From positions 1 to 64,000 of the forward strand of contig JBGAUM010000003.1 of NCBI GenBank assembly GCA_044228625.1: 64,000 bases of DNA, read 5' to 3'. Both the position numbers and the translations under genes were made by a program. Below, piece by piece: positions 8,472 to 17,016 of the stretch (positions are counted from its first letter, which is position 1; each line of letters opens with the position of its first letter). This stretch comes from UKL13-2 sp044228625 (GTDB taxonomy: Bacteria; Pseudomonadota; Gammaproteobacteria; Burkholderiales; Usitatibacteraceae). Below the pieces are notes generated by a model that did not search any database, had not been told where the DNA came from, and saw only the letters and a program-made list of their open reading frames with translations.

Positions 8472-9365
8472 ATGAGCGCCCAAGACTATTGCCTGCCGAC
8501 CGTTTTCTTGAATGGTCAATTCCTGCCCATCGAAGAAGCGAAGATTTCCCCGCTTGATCGAGGATTCATTTTTGGAGACGGGGTCTATGAGGTCATTCCG
8601 TACTACGCGGGCCGCGGGCTGCGCGCGGTCGAGCATCTGAAGAGGTTGCAGCGCAGTCTCGACGAACTCGAAATCGCCAACCCGTATTCGCTCGAGAAGT
8701 GGCAGGACATCATCTCCACATTGATCGAGAAAAACGGCGGGGGCAATGTGGGCGTGTACATTCAGGTCACGCGCGGAGTGGCCAAGCGCGACTTTCCGCC
8801 GCCGCCGGGGCTCACCCAAACCGTGTTCCTCATGGTGAACCCGTTGCCCACGCCCAAGGCGAAGACGTACGAAAAAGGCATGTCCTGCGTGTCGCTCGAT
8901 GACAACCGTTGGCTGAGATGCCATATCAAGGCCACGGCGTTGCTGGGCGCGGTGCTGTTGAAGCATGAAGGCAACAAGCTTGGCGGAGACGAAGTGGTCA
9001 TGTTTCGCGATGGGTACCTCACCGAATCCTCGGCGTCCAACATTGCAGCAGTGAAGAATGGTGTGATCCTGTGTCCGCCCATGGACAACCTGATCTTGGG
9101 CGGGATCACCTATGAGCTGATGATGGAACTGGCCCGCAAGAACGGCATGCCGCTGGAGGTGCGCCGGGTGCATCGCCGCGAAGTCCGCGCCGCCGATGAA
9201 CTCTGGATCATGTCCTCCACCAAGGAAGTCGCACCGATTGTCATGCTCGACGGCAAACCCATCGGCACCGGGGTGCCTGGCCCGGTGTTCAAGAAAATGC
9301 GCGCGCTGTTCAATGACTACAAGGCGAACCTGCCGGCGGTCTCGCACTTGAAAGCCGCCGAATAG
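8472..9365 (+). CDS. Fold-type IV PLP transaminase, probable D-amino acid aminotransferase
   Basis: The 297-residue protein belongs to the class IV aminotransferases. It has FGDGVYEVIPYY near the start, the pyridoxal-phosphate lysine in CHIKATALL (Lys153), and a cofactor-phosphate loop around LTESSASN. It probably interconverts D-alanine and other D-amino acids with 2-oxo acids. Its place between dacA and the lipoate genes is common in betaproteobacteria and supports a D-amino-acid role. A branched-chain transaminase or aminodeoxychorismate lyase cannot be excluded. ATG at 8472 was chosen over the TTG at 8460. Confidence 0.88.
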   Translation: MSAQDYCLPTVFLNGQFLPIEEAKISPLDRGFIFGDGVYEVIPYYAGRGLRAVEHLKRLQRSLDELEIANPYSLEKWQDIISTLIEKNGGGNVGVYIQVTRGVAKRDFPPPPGLTQTVFLMVNPLPTPKAKTYEKGMSCVSLDDNRWLRCHIKATALLGAVLLKHEGNKLGGDEVVMFRDGYLTESSASNIAAVKNGVILCPPMDNLILGGITYELMMELARKNGMPLEVRRVHRREVRAADELWIMSSTKEVAPIVMLDGKPIGTGVPGPVFKKMRALFNDYKANLPAVSHLKAAE

Positions 9366-9382
9366 GCTCCCAAAATCCCTGC

Positions 9383-9676
9383 ATGTCCGACCCCAACCCT
9401 AACCCCGCTACCGCTGCGCGCGCCACCCTGCTGGAATTCCCCACGGACTTCCCCGTCAAGGTGATGGGCGCGCGCCACGACGATTTCGCGCAAGCCATGC
9501 TCAGCGTCGTGATGAAGCACGCGCCTGATTTCGACGCCGCCACACTGGAAATGCGGCCCTCGAGGAACGGCAACTATCTGTCCGTCACCGCCACCATCCG
9601 CGCGACCTCGCAGCAGCAGCTCGACGACCTTTACGGCGAACTCACCGCCCATCCGATGGTGAAGGTGGCGCTGTAG
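9383..9676 (+). CDS. ybeD: DUF493 (YbeD-like) protein
   Basis: This 97-residue protein matches the YbeD/DUF493 family in its segments EFPTDFPVKVMG, NGNYLSVTATIRATSQQQLD and LYGELTAHPMVK. The family has an ACT-like ferredoxin fold. Its biochemical role is unknown, but it sits next to lipB in very many proteobacteria. Here its stop touches the lipB start directly, so the link to protein lipoylation is by context. Confidence 0.93.
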   Translation: MSDPNPNPATAARATLLEFPTDFPVKVMGARHDDFAQAMLSVVMKHAPDFDAATLEMRPSRNGNYLSVTATIRATSQQQLDDLYGELTAHPMVKVAL

Positions 9677-10408
9677 GTGCATGTGTCAAACGTGTCGCCC
9701 TCGGACAGCAACCTCCAGCAATTGAGCGCCTCCTCGGCCCTTTCTGTCCTGGATGCCGCGCCAGTGCTGGAGTTTGAACCTTTGATCCGGCGCATGGGCC
9801 TCGTCGAGTACGAGCCTACGTGGAGTGCGATGCGCGAAGCCAATCGCACGCGCACTTCGGAAACGCCGGATGAATTCTGGCTGCTGGCGCACCCCCCCGT
9901 GTTCACGCTGGGTCTCGCAGGCAAGCCGGAGCATGTGATCGCGCCGGGCGAGATCCCGGTCGTGAGGATCGATCGCGGCGGACAGGTGACCTACCACGGG
10001 CCGGGCCAGGCGGTGGTGTATTTGATGCTCGATGTGCGGCGGCTGGGATACGGCGTGAAAGAATTGGTGCGGCGGATTGAGGCGGCGGTGATCGCGCTTC
10101 TGGCCGATTACGCCATCGATGGATTCCGCCGGGAAGGTATGCCGGGGGTGTACGTCGAGCGCCACGGGCGCGACGCCAAGATTGCGGCGATCGGATTGAG
10201 GATTGCGAACCACGCGACCTATCACGGCGTCTCCCTTAATGTGGACATGGATCTCGCGCCCTTTTCGTGCATCAACCCTTGTGGTTACGAGGGCTTGGCC
10301 GTCACCCAGCTCAAGGATTTCGGCGTCGGCGATAATTGCAACCAAGCGGGCGAGAAACTCGTCACGCACCTAGTTGAATCGATCTACGGAACCAAAGCAA
10401 ATGGCTGA
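9677..10408 (+). CDS. lipB: LipB, octanoyl-[ACP]:protein octanoyltransferase
   Basis: The 243-residue frame carries the LipB motifs: MGLVEYEPTW, HPPVFTLG, RGGQVTYHGPGQ, AKIAAIGLRI with the catalytic lysine, and the catalytic cysteine in NPCGYEG at residue 202. It moves octanoyl groups from acyl carrier protein to the lipoyl domains of 2-oxo-acid dehydrogenases and GcvH. The GTG at 9677 has AAGGTGG seven bases upstream but gives an N-terminal extension of about 35 residues compared with usual LipB. GTG at 9764 is a shorter alternative. The gene overlaps lipA by 8 bases. Confidence 0.95.
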   Translation: MHVSNVSPSDSNLQQLSASSALSVLDAAPVLEFEPLIRRMGLVEYEPTWSAMREANRTRTSETPDEFWLLAHPPVFTLGLAGKPEHVIAPGEIPVVRIDRGGQVTYHGPGQAVVYLMLDVRRLGYGVKELVRRIEAAVIALLADYAIDGFRREGMPGVYVERHGRDAKIAAIGLRIANHATYHGVSLNVDMDLAPFSCINPCGYEGLAVTQLKDFGVGDNCNQAGEKLVTHLVESIYGTKANG

Positions 10409-11378
10409 CGCCGGCATTAAACAGAAATCGGAAGCGAAAACCGCGCGCATCCCCATCAAGGTGGTGGTGCAAGAGGCCTCCGAGCGGTTGAAAAAACCCG
10501 AGTGGATTCGCGTGAAGGCAGGCTCTGCGTCCTCGCGCTTCTACGAAATCAAGCAAATCCTGCGCGACGCCAAGTTGCACACCGTGTGCGAGGAAGCGTC
10601 CTGCCCCAACATCGGCGAGTGCTTCGGCAAGGGCACGGCCACGTTCATGATCATGGGCGACCTCTGCACCCGCCGCTGCCCGTTCTGCGACGTGGGACAT
10701 GGCCGCCCGCTGCCGCTGGACCCCGATGAACCGAAGCACCTGGCCGAAACCATCGCCGCGCTGAAATTGAAGTACGTGGTCATTACCAGCGTGGACCGCG
10801 ATGACCTGCGCGATGGCGGGGCACAACATTTCGTGGACTGCATTCGCGAGACGCGTGCACGATCCCCCGAGACGAAAATCGAAATCCTCACGCCAGATTT
10901 TCGCGGCCGGCTCGACCGCGCACTCGCCATCCTGAACGCCGCGCCACCGGACGTGATGAACCACAACCTGGAAACCGTGCCGCGCCTCTACAAGGAAGCG
11001 CGCCCTGGCTCGGACTACGCGCATTCGCTCAAGCTCCTGAAGGACTTCAAAGCCACGCACCCCCACGTGCCGACCAAGAGCGGCTTGATGGTGGGGCTGG
11101 GTGAAACCAATGAGGAAATCCTTCAGACGATGCGCGACCTGCGCGATCACGACGTGGAAATGCTCACCATCGGCCAATACCTGCAACCCTCCGGCCATCA
11201 CCTGGCCGTGAAGCGCTATGTGACCCCCGCTGAATTCGAAATGTTTGCCGTTGAAGCTGAAGCGATGGGGTTTCATCATGCGGCTTCGGCGCCGATGGTG
11301 AGGTCGAGTTATCACGCGGATCAGCAGGCCATGGGGGTCAGCCGGGGAATTCACACCGCAAGCGGCATGCCCGAATGA
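10401..11378 (+). CDS. lipA: LipA, lipoyl synthase (radical SAM)
   Basis: The 325-residue enzyme inserts two sulfurs into protein-bound octanoyl groups. Both iron-sulfur sites are visible: the auxiliary-cluster set CEEASCPNIGEC and the radical-SAM set CTRRCPFC. The GLGETNEEI and QPSGHHLAVKRYV motifs near the C-terminus are also standard. ATG at 10401 inside the end of lipB was preferred to the TTG at 10374, because family members start about here. Together with lipB it completes the endogenous lipoylation route. Confidence 0.97.
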   Translation: MADAGIKQKSEAKTARIPIKVVVQEASERLKKPEWIRVKAGSASSRFYEIKQILRDAKLHTVCEEASCPNIGECFGKGTATFMIMGDLCTRRCPFCDVGHGRPLPLDPDEPKHLAETIAALKLKYVVITSVDRDDLRDGGAQHFVDCIRETRARSPETKIEILTPDFRGRLDRALAILNAAPPDVMNHNLETVPRLYKEARPGSDYAHSLKLLKDFKATHPHVPTKSGLMVGLGETNEEILQTMRDLRDHDVEMLTIGQYLQPSGHHLAVKRYVTPAEFEMFAVEAEAMGFHHAASAPMVRSSYHADQQAMGVSRGIHTASGMPE

Positions 11379-11380
11379 AG

Positions 11381-11402
11381 GCGTTTCGATGCAGCGAAAC
11401 GC
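11381..11402 (+). other. Hairpin directly after lipA
   Basis: GCGTTTCG at 11381-11388 and CGAAACGC at 11395-11402 form a perfect 8-base-pair stem with a 6-base loop, beginning 3 bases after the lipA stop. There is no U-tract, so it may protect the 3' end of the mRNA rather than terminate transcription. An in-frame ATG at 11389 lies in the loop, which makes it an unlikely start for the next gene. Confidence 0.5.
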
Positions 11403-11424
11403 GCGCGCTGCAAGCGGGGGTGGC

Positions 11425-11757
11425 GTGAACCTGATCGATCGCTGGCGCCGGATGGAGCGGCGTGAGTCGATTGGTTATTGGATCGGTATGACCGGCGTTC
11501 TATTGCTGGTCGCTTGGTTCGAGTTGGATGGTTTCGGGCTTGCTTTGATTGACTTCGGACTCGGGTTTTCGACAGACTGGATCATTGTGGTCTTCAGCAT
11601 TGGCCTGATCGCCATCGGTGCTTGGATTTCGCCTCCACCACACTGGCGTTGGGGCAAAGTTCCCGTTGCCACCAAAGACCCGTCGCATGAACGTTCAGTA
11701 GAAGCGTTGCATTTGCCCAAAAAACAAATATTGCAGGTCCCGCAGCGCAACAAATAG
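11425..11757 (+). CDS. Small two-helix membrane protein of unknown function
   Basis: From GTG at 11425 the product is 110 residues, beginning MNLIDRWRRMERRESIG. It has two likely membrane helices, GYWIGMTGVLLLVAWF and WIIVVFSIGLIAIGAWI, followed by a polar C-terminus. An ATG at 11389 would add 12 residues but sits in the loop of a hairpin. I recognise no family. It lies downstream of lipA and meets the next gene tail to tail with a 1-base gap. That it is a real gene rests on length, hydrophobic pattern and fit; confidence is moderate. Confidence 0.5.
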   Translation: MNLIDRWRRMERRESIGYWIGMTGVLLLVAWFELDGFGLALIDFGLGFSTDWIIVVFSIGLIAIGAWISPPPHWRWGKVPVATKDPSHERSVEALHLPKKQILQVPQRNK

Positions 11758-11758
11758 G

Positions 11759-12754
11759 CTAATACGCTGGCTTTGACGCCAGCGCCGCCTGCGTCACCAA
11801 CCGCGCCATCTGCGAATTACTCCTCGCCAGCGACGTGAGCAATGCGCGATGAATCGCGTGCTGGAACTTGATTTCGGCACCGCCCTGTCCACCGTAAAGC
11901 GTCATGAACACGTCGGCAGGAAACTCCAGCAACAGGGAATCCTCGCGTGTCCGCGCGTGCGCGCCGTGCGTGGGTTTTTCGGCAAGCAGGCTCAAATAGC
12001 CGGCCAGCGTGCCGGGCGGCAATACCGCGATACGGCGCTCGCGCGGGTCGATGCTGCGCGTGGCCTCCACCGCGCCGCGCACCACCAGATAGCACGCCCT
12101 GGCCGGATGCCCGGCGGCGAAAAGCCAGGTGCCGCGCGGGACTTCGAGTGCCGTGGTGCCGACGGTGACGGCATCGATGTCGTTTGGTGTGAATCCCTGG
12201 AAGAACGGCAGCAGCCTCAAGAATTCGCGATACGCAAAACCTGCGCGCTTCACGCGCGGGATCGCGCCCAGCGGATCCTCCGGCGGCGGCGCCTCCTTGG
12301 CGACGCGGTCCTCCGGTGTGGCTTGCTTCGCCAGATCGGCGTTCAGCGCCGACAGCCGTTCGACGAGTGTCCGGGTGATGTTGCGCTGAATCCGCATCGC
12401 GGCCGGATGACGGCCCAGTACCAGCGCCCGGAACGCATCGCCCGGCAGGAGCCATCCGTCAACGTTCTCGACCGCGTACACGCTGGCATTGCAGGTTCCC
12501 GTCTCGAACAACGCGGATTCGCCGAACGCGCTGCCCGGGTCGAGCGTGGCCACGACGCGTTCACCTCCGGCGGGCAGGCGCACGCGCACCTCCGCGCGGC
12601 CGGTGTGCAACAGCCACGCACCGCGCGCCAATTCGTTCTGCCGCGCGATGCGGCTGCCCTTCACGAACGCCACCGGCTCGGCTAGCGGCAGGAGGGCGGC
12701 GGCCGCCGCGCCCTCGAGACCGGCGAAGAGTGAGTTGGCGTGAAAGTCGGTCAC
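11759..12754 (-). CDS. Tandem cyclic-nucleotide-binding-fold protein without a DNA-binding domain
   Basis: From GTG at 12754 the product is 331 residues. A first cNMP-binding fold spans about 20-130 with a cassette-like GSAFGESALFETG at 74-86. A second spans about 175-290 with PPGTLAGYLSLLAEK at 246-260. The arginine that normally contacts the cyclic phosphate is not evident in either: the first has CNAS and the second has HGAHA where an Arg-Thr/Ser-Ala is expected. No helix-turn-helix follows, so it is probably not a CRP-type regulator but a sensor or scaffold. The frame is open upstream to 12976, but that part is arginine-rich and unlike the family. The start is uncertain. Confidence 0.75.
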   Translation of the reverse strand: MTDFHANSLFAGLEGAAAAALLPLAEPVAFVKGSRIARQNELARGAWLLHTGRAEVRVRLPAGGERVVATLDPGSAFGESALFETGTCNASVYAVENVDGWLLPGDAFRALVLGRHPAAMRIQRNITRTLVERLSALNADLAKQATPEDRVAKEAPPPEDPLGAIPRVKRAGFAYREFLRLLPFFQGFTPNDIDAVTVGTTALEVPRGTWLFAAGHPARACYLVVRGAVEATRSIDPRERRIAVLPPGTLAGYLSLLAEKPTHGAHARTREDSLLLEFPADVFMTLYGGQGGAEIKFQHAIHRALLTSLARSNSQMARLVTQAALASKPAY

Positions 12755-12822
12755 GGGATTGCGCGGGTTGTTCCGGTGCGTGAGAATGAGGTGAGTGTAC
12801 AAGAGACGAAAGCAAATCGTTG

Positions 12823-13122
12823 ATGAGCACGATCGAATCTGGGGACGCACGCTGCACAACAACCTGGCAATGCGCGGGATGCGGATTGCATTTCGTCGGC
12901 GGCGCGGTTGGACAGGGTCCTTCACGGGTTTCCAAATGCAGGATTTGCGGTGCGATGCTGCAACCACGCACCCCATCCGCCGACCCGAGACATGATCTGA
13001 AAAAAGCAGTGGCGGAGTTTTTTGCTTTCACTTTCGGCTTGAATCGACCTGTAATAAGTGCCGTTGTGATCGCCTGTGGCATGCTCGCCGTCCTGTTGCT
13101 ACTCGGTGCGTTGATTCGATAA
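12823..13122 (+). CDS. Zinc-ribbon protein with C-terminal membrane helix
   Basis: The 99-residue product has two CxxC pairs, Cys-Ala-Gly-Cys and Cys-Arg-Ile-Cys, about 22 residues apart in the first half. This would make a zinc ribbon facing the cytoplasm. A single hydrophobic helix at the end reads VISAVVIACGMLAVLLLLGALI. I recognise no named family. It is divergent from the cNMP-fold gene across 68 bases and its stop lies 3 bases before the glutamine amidotransferase start, so it is probably cotranscribed with that gene. ATG at 12823 was preferred to the TTG just before it. Confidence 0.55.
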   Translation: MSTIESGDARCTTTWQCAGCGLHFVGGAVGQGPSRVSKCRICGAMLQPRTPSADPRHDLKKAVAEFFAFTFGLNRPVISAVVIACGMLAVLLLLGALIR

Positions 13123-13125
13123 GCC

Positions 13126-14070
13126 ATGTGCCGCGCCCTCCTCTACTTAGGCCAACCCGTCCTGCTCGACACGCTGTTGTTCCAGCCCGATTCGGCGTTG
13201 ATCAAACAGAGTTACATGCCGAAGATGTTGCACATGTTGAACCTGGCGGGTTTCGGGTTGCGTGCCTGGGACGGCGGTTCGCACGCGCCAGACCAACCGT
13301 TCACCTACGGTTCCCCCTCGCTGCCGATCTTCGATCGCAACCTGAAGAACCTCGCCGAGAAGGTGAGAGCTTCTGCCGTGTTGGCGCATGTGCGTGGCGT
13401 GGCGTACAGCACAACCGTCGATATTTCGCTGCAAAACGTGCATCCGTTCCAATTCCCTGGCGTGCCGCTGGCGATGGCGCACAACGGCGACTTGAACCGC
13501 ATGGCAGAAATGAAACGCCATCTGGCGGCACATGTGCGACCGGAATTCCTGAAGGAGATCAAGGGCACCACGGACAGCGAGTGGATCTACGCGCTGATCG
13601 TCTCGAACCTGCCTGACCCATTCCGCAAACCCACGCGTGACGAATTACTCTCGGCGATTCCCAAGGCGCTCGACACGATTCGGGACGTGCGCAAGGAACT
13701 GGGCATCGCGCTATCCTCCTCGGTGAACCTGTTCATGACCGACGGCACGCAACTCGGCGCCGTGCGCTACTGCTTCGACTTTGGCTGCTACAACACCGAG
13801 CATCCTTCGAAGGTCCATGAGGCAAACCTGAGTTTCCTTTCGCTCTGGTACACGCTGGGCCGCGACTATGGCCTCAACGATGAGTCCGGCGACGAGGATG
13901 GCCCCGAGTGGCGCATGGTCGGCGGCGCCGAACATGCCAATTCGATCATCGTGGCATCAGAACCGCTCACTCGAGATACCTCCACCTGGGTGGAAGTGCC
14001 GGAGTATTCGATGCTGCATGCGCAGATCGTCGACGGGCGGCCGCGAGTCACCATTCAGTATCTGGATTGA
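13126..14070 (+). CDS. Class II glutamine amidotransferase (YafJ-like)
   Basis: The 314-residue protein begins MCRALLYLG, with the N-terminal nucleophile cysteine at position 2 exposed after Met removal. Family motifs include VLAHVRGVA (substrate arginine), MAHNGDLN and the GTTDSEWIYAL segment. This is a glutaminase domain of the GATase type 2 fold, related to YafJ and EgtC. No synthase domain is fused and the acceptor substrate is unknown. It shares a transcript direction with the zinc-ribbon gene 3 bases upstream. A 66-base palindromic repeat starts at the last base of its stop codon. Confidence 0.85.
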   Translation: MCRALLYLGQPVLLDTLLFQPDSALIKQSYMPKMLHMLNLAGFGLRAWDGGSHAPDQPFTYGSPSLPIFDRNLKNLAEKVRASAVLAHVRGVAYSTTVDISLQNVHPFQFPGVPLAMAHNGDLNRMAEMKRHLAAHVRPEFLKEIKGTTDSEWIYALIVSNLPDPFRKPTRDELLSAIPKALDTIRDVRKELGIALSSSVNLFMTDGTQLGAVRYCFDFGCYNTEHPSKVHEANLSFLSLWYTLGRDYGLNDESGDEDGPEWRMVGGAEHANSIIVASEPLTRDTSTWVEVPEYSMLHAQIVDGRPRVTIQYLD

Positions 14071-14135
14071 AACTCAAGGACTGGTGCGGCAAACCGTCTG
14101 TTTTCGCACCAGAAGCCGCGCCAATGCTTGAGTTT
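14070..14135. repeat. 66-base palindromic repeat, copy A
   Basis: The element is bounded by the perfect inverted ends AAACTCAAG (14070-14078) and CTTGAGTTT (14127-14135). Inside lies another perfect 8-base pair, CTGGTGCG (14081-14088) with CGCACCAG (14105-14112). Similar elements lie at 56550-56615 (also exactly 66 bases) and from 27919. Copies A and C begin at the final A of a TGA stop codon. It looks like a REP/MITE-like intergenic palindrome, possibly acting as an mRNA 3' structure. Confidence 0.7.
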
Positions 14136-14240
14136 GCCTCTTGCATGCGTGGCTCTTAAGATGTTGTGAACGCCGTGTGCGGCCGGGTTGTCGAACCCGC
14201 TCCGTACGCGGCATTCGATTTTCCACAAGGAGGAATCTCA

Positions 14241-14762
14241 ATGGCCAAGATCAACGTCAACGGCAAGTCGCTGGACTTGAAAGCCGACCCCGGCACCCCG
14301 CTCCTGTGGGTGCTGCGCGAGCAGCTCGGGTTGACCGGTACCAAGTACGGCTGCGGCATTGCGCAATGCGGCGCGTGCACGGTGCTGATCGACGGTGCTC
14401 CGGTGCGAAGCTGCGCCCTGCCGGCTGAGGCGCTCAAGCCCAACCAGAAGGTCGTGACGATTGAGGGGTTGTCCGCAAAGGGAGACCATCCGGTGCAAAA
14501 AGCCTGGCAACAACTCGACGTGCCGCAATGCGGCTTCTGCCAGAGCGGCATGATCATGGCCGCCACCGCGCTGTTGAAGGCCAAGCCGAACCCGACCGAC
14601 AAGGACATCGACGAGGCGATGACAAACATCTGCCGCTGCGGCACCTACAACCGCGTCCGTGCCGCAATCCACGCCGTGGCCAAGGGCAATGTGGCCAAGG
14701 TGACCGAGGCTGCGGGCATTGTTCATGTGGCTGGTGCTGCCAGCGAAGGGAGCGCGTCATGA
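14241..14762 (+). CDS. (2Fe-2S) small subunit of a molybdenum hydroxylase (IorA-like)
   Basis: The 173-residue protein has a plant-type ferredoxin domain with CGIAQCGACTV and a further cysteine in VRSCAL. A four-helix all-alpha domain follows with CGFCQSGMIM and CRCGTYNR. This gives the eight cysteines for two [2Fe-2S] clusters seen in xanthine dehydrogenase family small subunits. It would pass electrons from the molybdenum subunit encoded next. ATG at 14241 has an excellent AAGGAGG 7 bases upstream (14227-14233), so the longer frame is rejected. The stop overlaps the next start by 4 bases. Confidence 0.93.
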   Translation: MAKINVNGKSLDLKADPGTPLLWVLREQLGLTGTKYGCGIAQCGACTVLIDGAPVRSCALPAEALKPNQKVVTIEGLSAKGDHPVQKAWQQLDVPQCGFCQSGMIMAATALLKAKPNPTDKDIDEAMTNICRCGTYNRVRAAIHAVAKGNVAKVTEAAGIVHVAGAASEGSAS

Positions 14763-16936
14763 AGACCCTCCAACTTTCGCGCCGTGAGTTCCTCAAGGCC
14801 ACCTCCTCGGTGGCGGCCGGCAGCTTCGTGCTGGGTTTCCATGTGCCCTTCGCTTCGGCGCAGGCCGCCGCGGCAAGCCCGGAAATCAATGCGTGGATCG
14901 TGGTCAAGCCCGATGACACGGTGGTGGTGCGCATTGCGCGCTCCGAGATGGGGCAGGGCACCTTGACGGGCCTCGCGCAAATGGCGGCCGAAGAACTCGA
15001 ATGCGATTGGACCAAGGTCACCACCGAATATCCGACGCCGGGACAGAGTGTGGCCAGGAAGCGGCCGTGGGGCAGCTTTGGCACGGGCGGCAGCCGCGGC
15101 ATCCGTGAATCGAATGAATACGTGAGAAAGGGCGGAGCCCAGGCCCGCATGATGCTGGTCGAAGCCGCTGCCAGCGAGTGGAAGGTACCTGCTGCGGAGT
15201 GCGTCATCGCCAAAGGCGTCATCACACACGCAGGGTCGAAAAAGTCCACGAGCATCGGCAAGGTTGCCGCTGCTGCCGCCAAGCTCACGCCGCCGGATCT
15301 CAAGGACGTGAAGCTCAAGGATCCCAAGGACTGGAAACTGATCGGTGCGCGCATGGCCAGGCTCGATACCGTGGACAAGACCACCGGCAAACAGGTGTTC
15401 GGCATGGACTTGAAGCTGCCCAACATGCTGGTGGCGTCGATGCGCGATTGCCCGGTGTTCGGCGGCAAGGTGAAGAGCTACGACGAAGCAGCCGCGATGA
15501 AACGCCCAGGAGTCAAAAAGGTGGTGAAGGTGGGCGAGAGTGGCGTGGCCGTGATCGCGGATACCTGGTGGCGCGCGAATTCGGCCTTGAACGCGCTCAA
15601 TATCCAGTGGGACGAGGGGCCGAACGCCAATGCGTCTAGCGAGGCGTTCGCGGCCACACTGAAGGAGGCGTTGGACGCCAAGGATGCGGCCGTCGGCAAC
15701 AAGATCGGCGATGCGCCTGCGGTGATCGCCGCGAGCGAGCGCAAGATCGAAGCGGTGTACGCCTATCCGCACCAGAACCACGCGTGCATGGAAACCATGA
15801 ACGCCACCATCCTGTACACGCCGGACAAGTGTGAGGGCTGGGTGCCGACGCAAAATGGCGAGGCCGCATTGGCTGCGATGGCGGAAGCTTCGGGGCTACC
15901 CAACACCAAATGCGAAGTCCACAAGATGCACCTGGGCGGCGGCTTCGGACGGCGCGGCGGTACGGACTACGTGCACAAGGCGGTCGCCATCGCCAAGCAG
16001 ATGCCGGGCGTGCCGATCAAGATGATCTGGTCGCGCGAGGAAGACATGGCCATGGGCCGCTTCCACCCGGTGACGCAATGCAAGTTGACGGCGGGTCTGG
16101 ACAAGGACGGCAACATCACCGGGCTCACCATGCGCATTGCCGGCCAGTCGATCCTGGCCACCGTGGCGCCGCAAAACATTCGCGACGGCAAGGATCCGGT
16201 GGTGTTCCAGGGCCTCAATCCCTCGGGGCCGGAAACGACGCTGGGCTATGCATTCCCGGCGTTGCTCATCGATCACGCCATGCGCAACCCGCATGTGCCT
16301 GCCGGTTTTTGGCGCGGCGTGAATTTGAACCAGAACGCGATCTACCTCGAATGCTTCATCGATGAAATCGCGCACGCCACCAAACAGGACCCGCTTGCGC
16401 TGCGGAGGAAACTCCTTGCCAACGCACCGAAGTACTTGAACGTGTTGAACACCGTGGCCGACAAGGCGGGTTACGACAAGCCTGCACCGAAGGGTGTTTT
16501 CCGGGGCTTGGCGCTGACGCACGGCTTTGGCAGCTATGTTGCGGCATGCGCGGAGGTGTCGGTGTCGGATGCGGGCGAACTCAAGATCCACCGAATCGTT
16601 GCCGCCACCGATTGCGGATACGCGGTCAACCCGCAGCAGATCGAGGCGCAGGTCGAAGGTTCGTTCGTCTATGGTCTGGGCGCGGCGCTGCATCAAGCCT
16701 GCACGGTCAAAAACGGCCGCATCGAGCAATCCAATTTCCACGATTACCCGGCCTTCAAAATGAGCGAAATGCCCAAGGTGGAGACGCACATCGTCGCATC
16801 GGGCGGCTTCTGGGGCGGCGTGGGTGAGCCGACCATCGCGGTGGCGGCACCGGCGGTGCTGAATGCGATTTTCGCTGCGACGGGGAAGCGGATTCGGGAT
16901 TTGCCGTTGAAGAACCAGAGTTTGAAGCGGGCTTAG
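14759..16936 (+). CDS. Molybdopterin large subunit, isoquinoline 1-oxidoreductase-like (IorB)
   Basis: The 725-residue protein starts with a twin-arginine signal (SRREFLKATSS) followed by a hydrophobic stretch, so the folded enzyme is probably exported to the periplasm. Family motifs of aldehyde oxidase/xanthine dehydrogenase type large subunits are present, including GQGTLTGLAQMAAEEL, GGGFGRRGG and a late GGVGEPT containing the catalytic glutamate. With the small subunit it forms a two-subunit hydroxylase without an FAD subunit, as in isoquinoline oxidoreductase. The true substrate (aldehyde or N-heterocycle) cannot be told from sequence. No maturation gene (XdhC-like) is nearby. Confidence 0.9.
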   Translation: MKTLQLSRREFLKATSSVAAGSFVLGFHVPFASAQAAAASPEINAWIVVKPDDTVVVRIARSEMGQGTLTGLAQMAAEELECDWTKVTTEYPTPGQSVARKRPWGSFGTGGSRGIRESNEYVRKGGAQARMMLVEAAASEWKVPAAECVIAKGVITHAGSKKSTSIGKVAAAAAKLTPPDLKDVKLKDPKDWKLIGARMARLDTVDKTTGKQVFGMDLKLPNMLVASMRDCPVFGGKVKSYDEAAAMKRPGVKKVVKVGESGVAVIADTWWRANSALNALNIQWDEGPNANASSEAFAATLKEALDAKDAAVGNKIGDAPAVIAASERKIEAVYAYPHQNHACMETMNATILYTPDKCEGWVPTQNGEAALAAMAEASGLPNTKCEVHKMHLGGGFGRRGGTDYVHKAVAIAKQMPGVPIKMIWSREEDMAMGRFHPVTQCKLTAGLDKDGNITGLTMRIAGQSILATVAPQNIRDGKDPVVFQGLNPSGPETTLGYAFPALLIDHAMRNPHVPAGFWRGVNLNQNAIYLECFIDEIAHATKQDPLALRRKLLANAPKYLNVLNTVADKAGYDKPAPKGVFRGLALTHGFGSYVAACAEVSVSDAGELKIHRIVAATDCGYAVNPQQIEAQVEGSFVYGLGAALHQACTVKNGRIEQSNFHDYPAFKMSEMPKVETHIVASGGFWGGVGEPTIAVAAPAVLNAIFAATGKRIRDLPLKNQSLKRA

Positions 16937-16966
16937 AGGAGGCTTTTCCGCGACTCCTTTTGAGTT

Positions 16967-17009
16967 GTCGCCCCGGCGATGGCGGGGGCGACTGCTTGAG
17001 ATGAGTCGC
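16967..17009 (+). terminator. Two overlapping hairpins between the hydroxylase and sox genes
   Basis: GTCGCCCC (16967-16974) pairs with GGGGCGAC (16985-16992). GCGACT (16988-16993) also pairs with AGTCGC (17004-17009), so the two stems exclude each other. The first stem begins about 30 bases after the hydroxylase stop. Neither has a U-tract. They may be a weak terminator or a leader structure just before soxX, whose ATG is at 17017. Confidence 0.4.
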
Positions 17010-17016
17010 TTAAGTC

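Noticed and set aside
11389..11424. ATG 11389 as start of the small membrane protein after lipA
   Set aside because: It falls in the loop of a perfect hairpin and adds low-complexity residues. GTG 11425 gives a more sensible N-terminus, though this is not proven.
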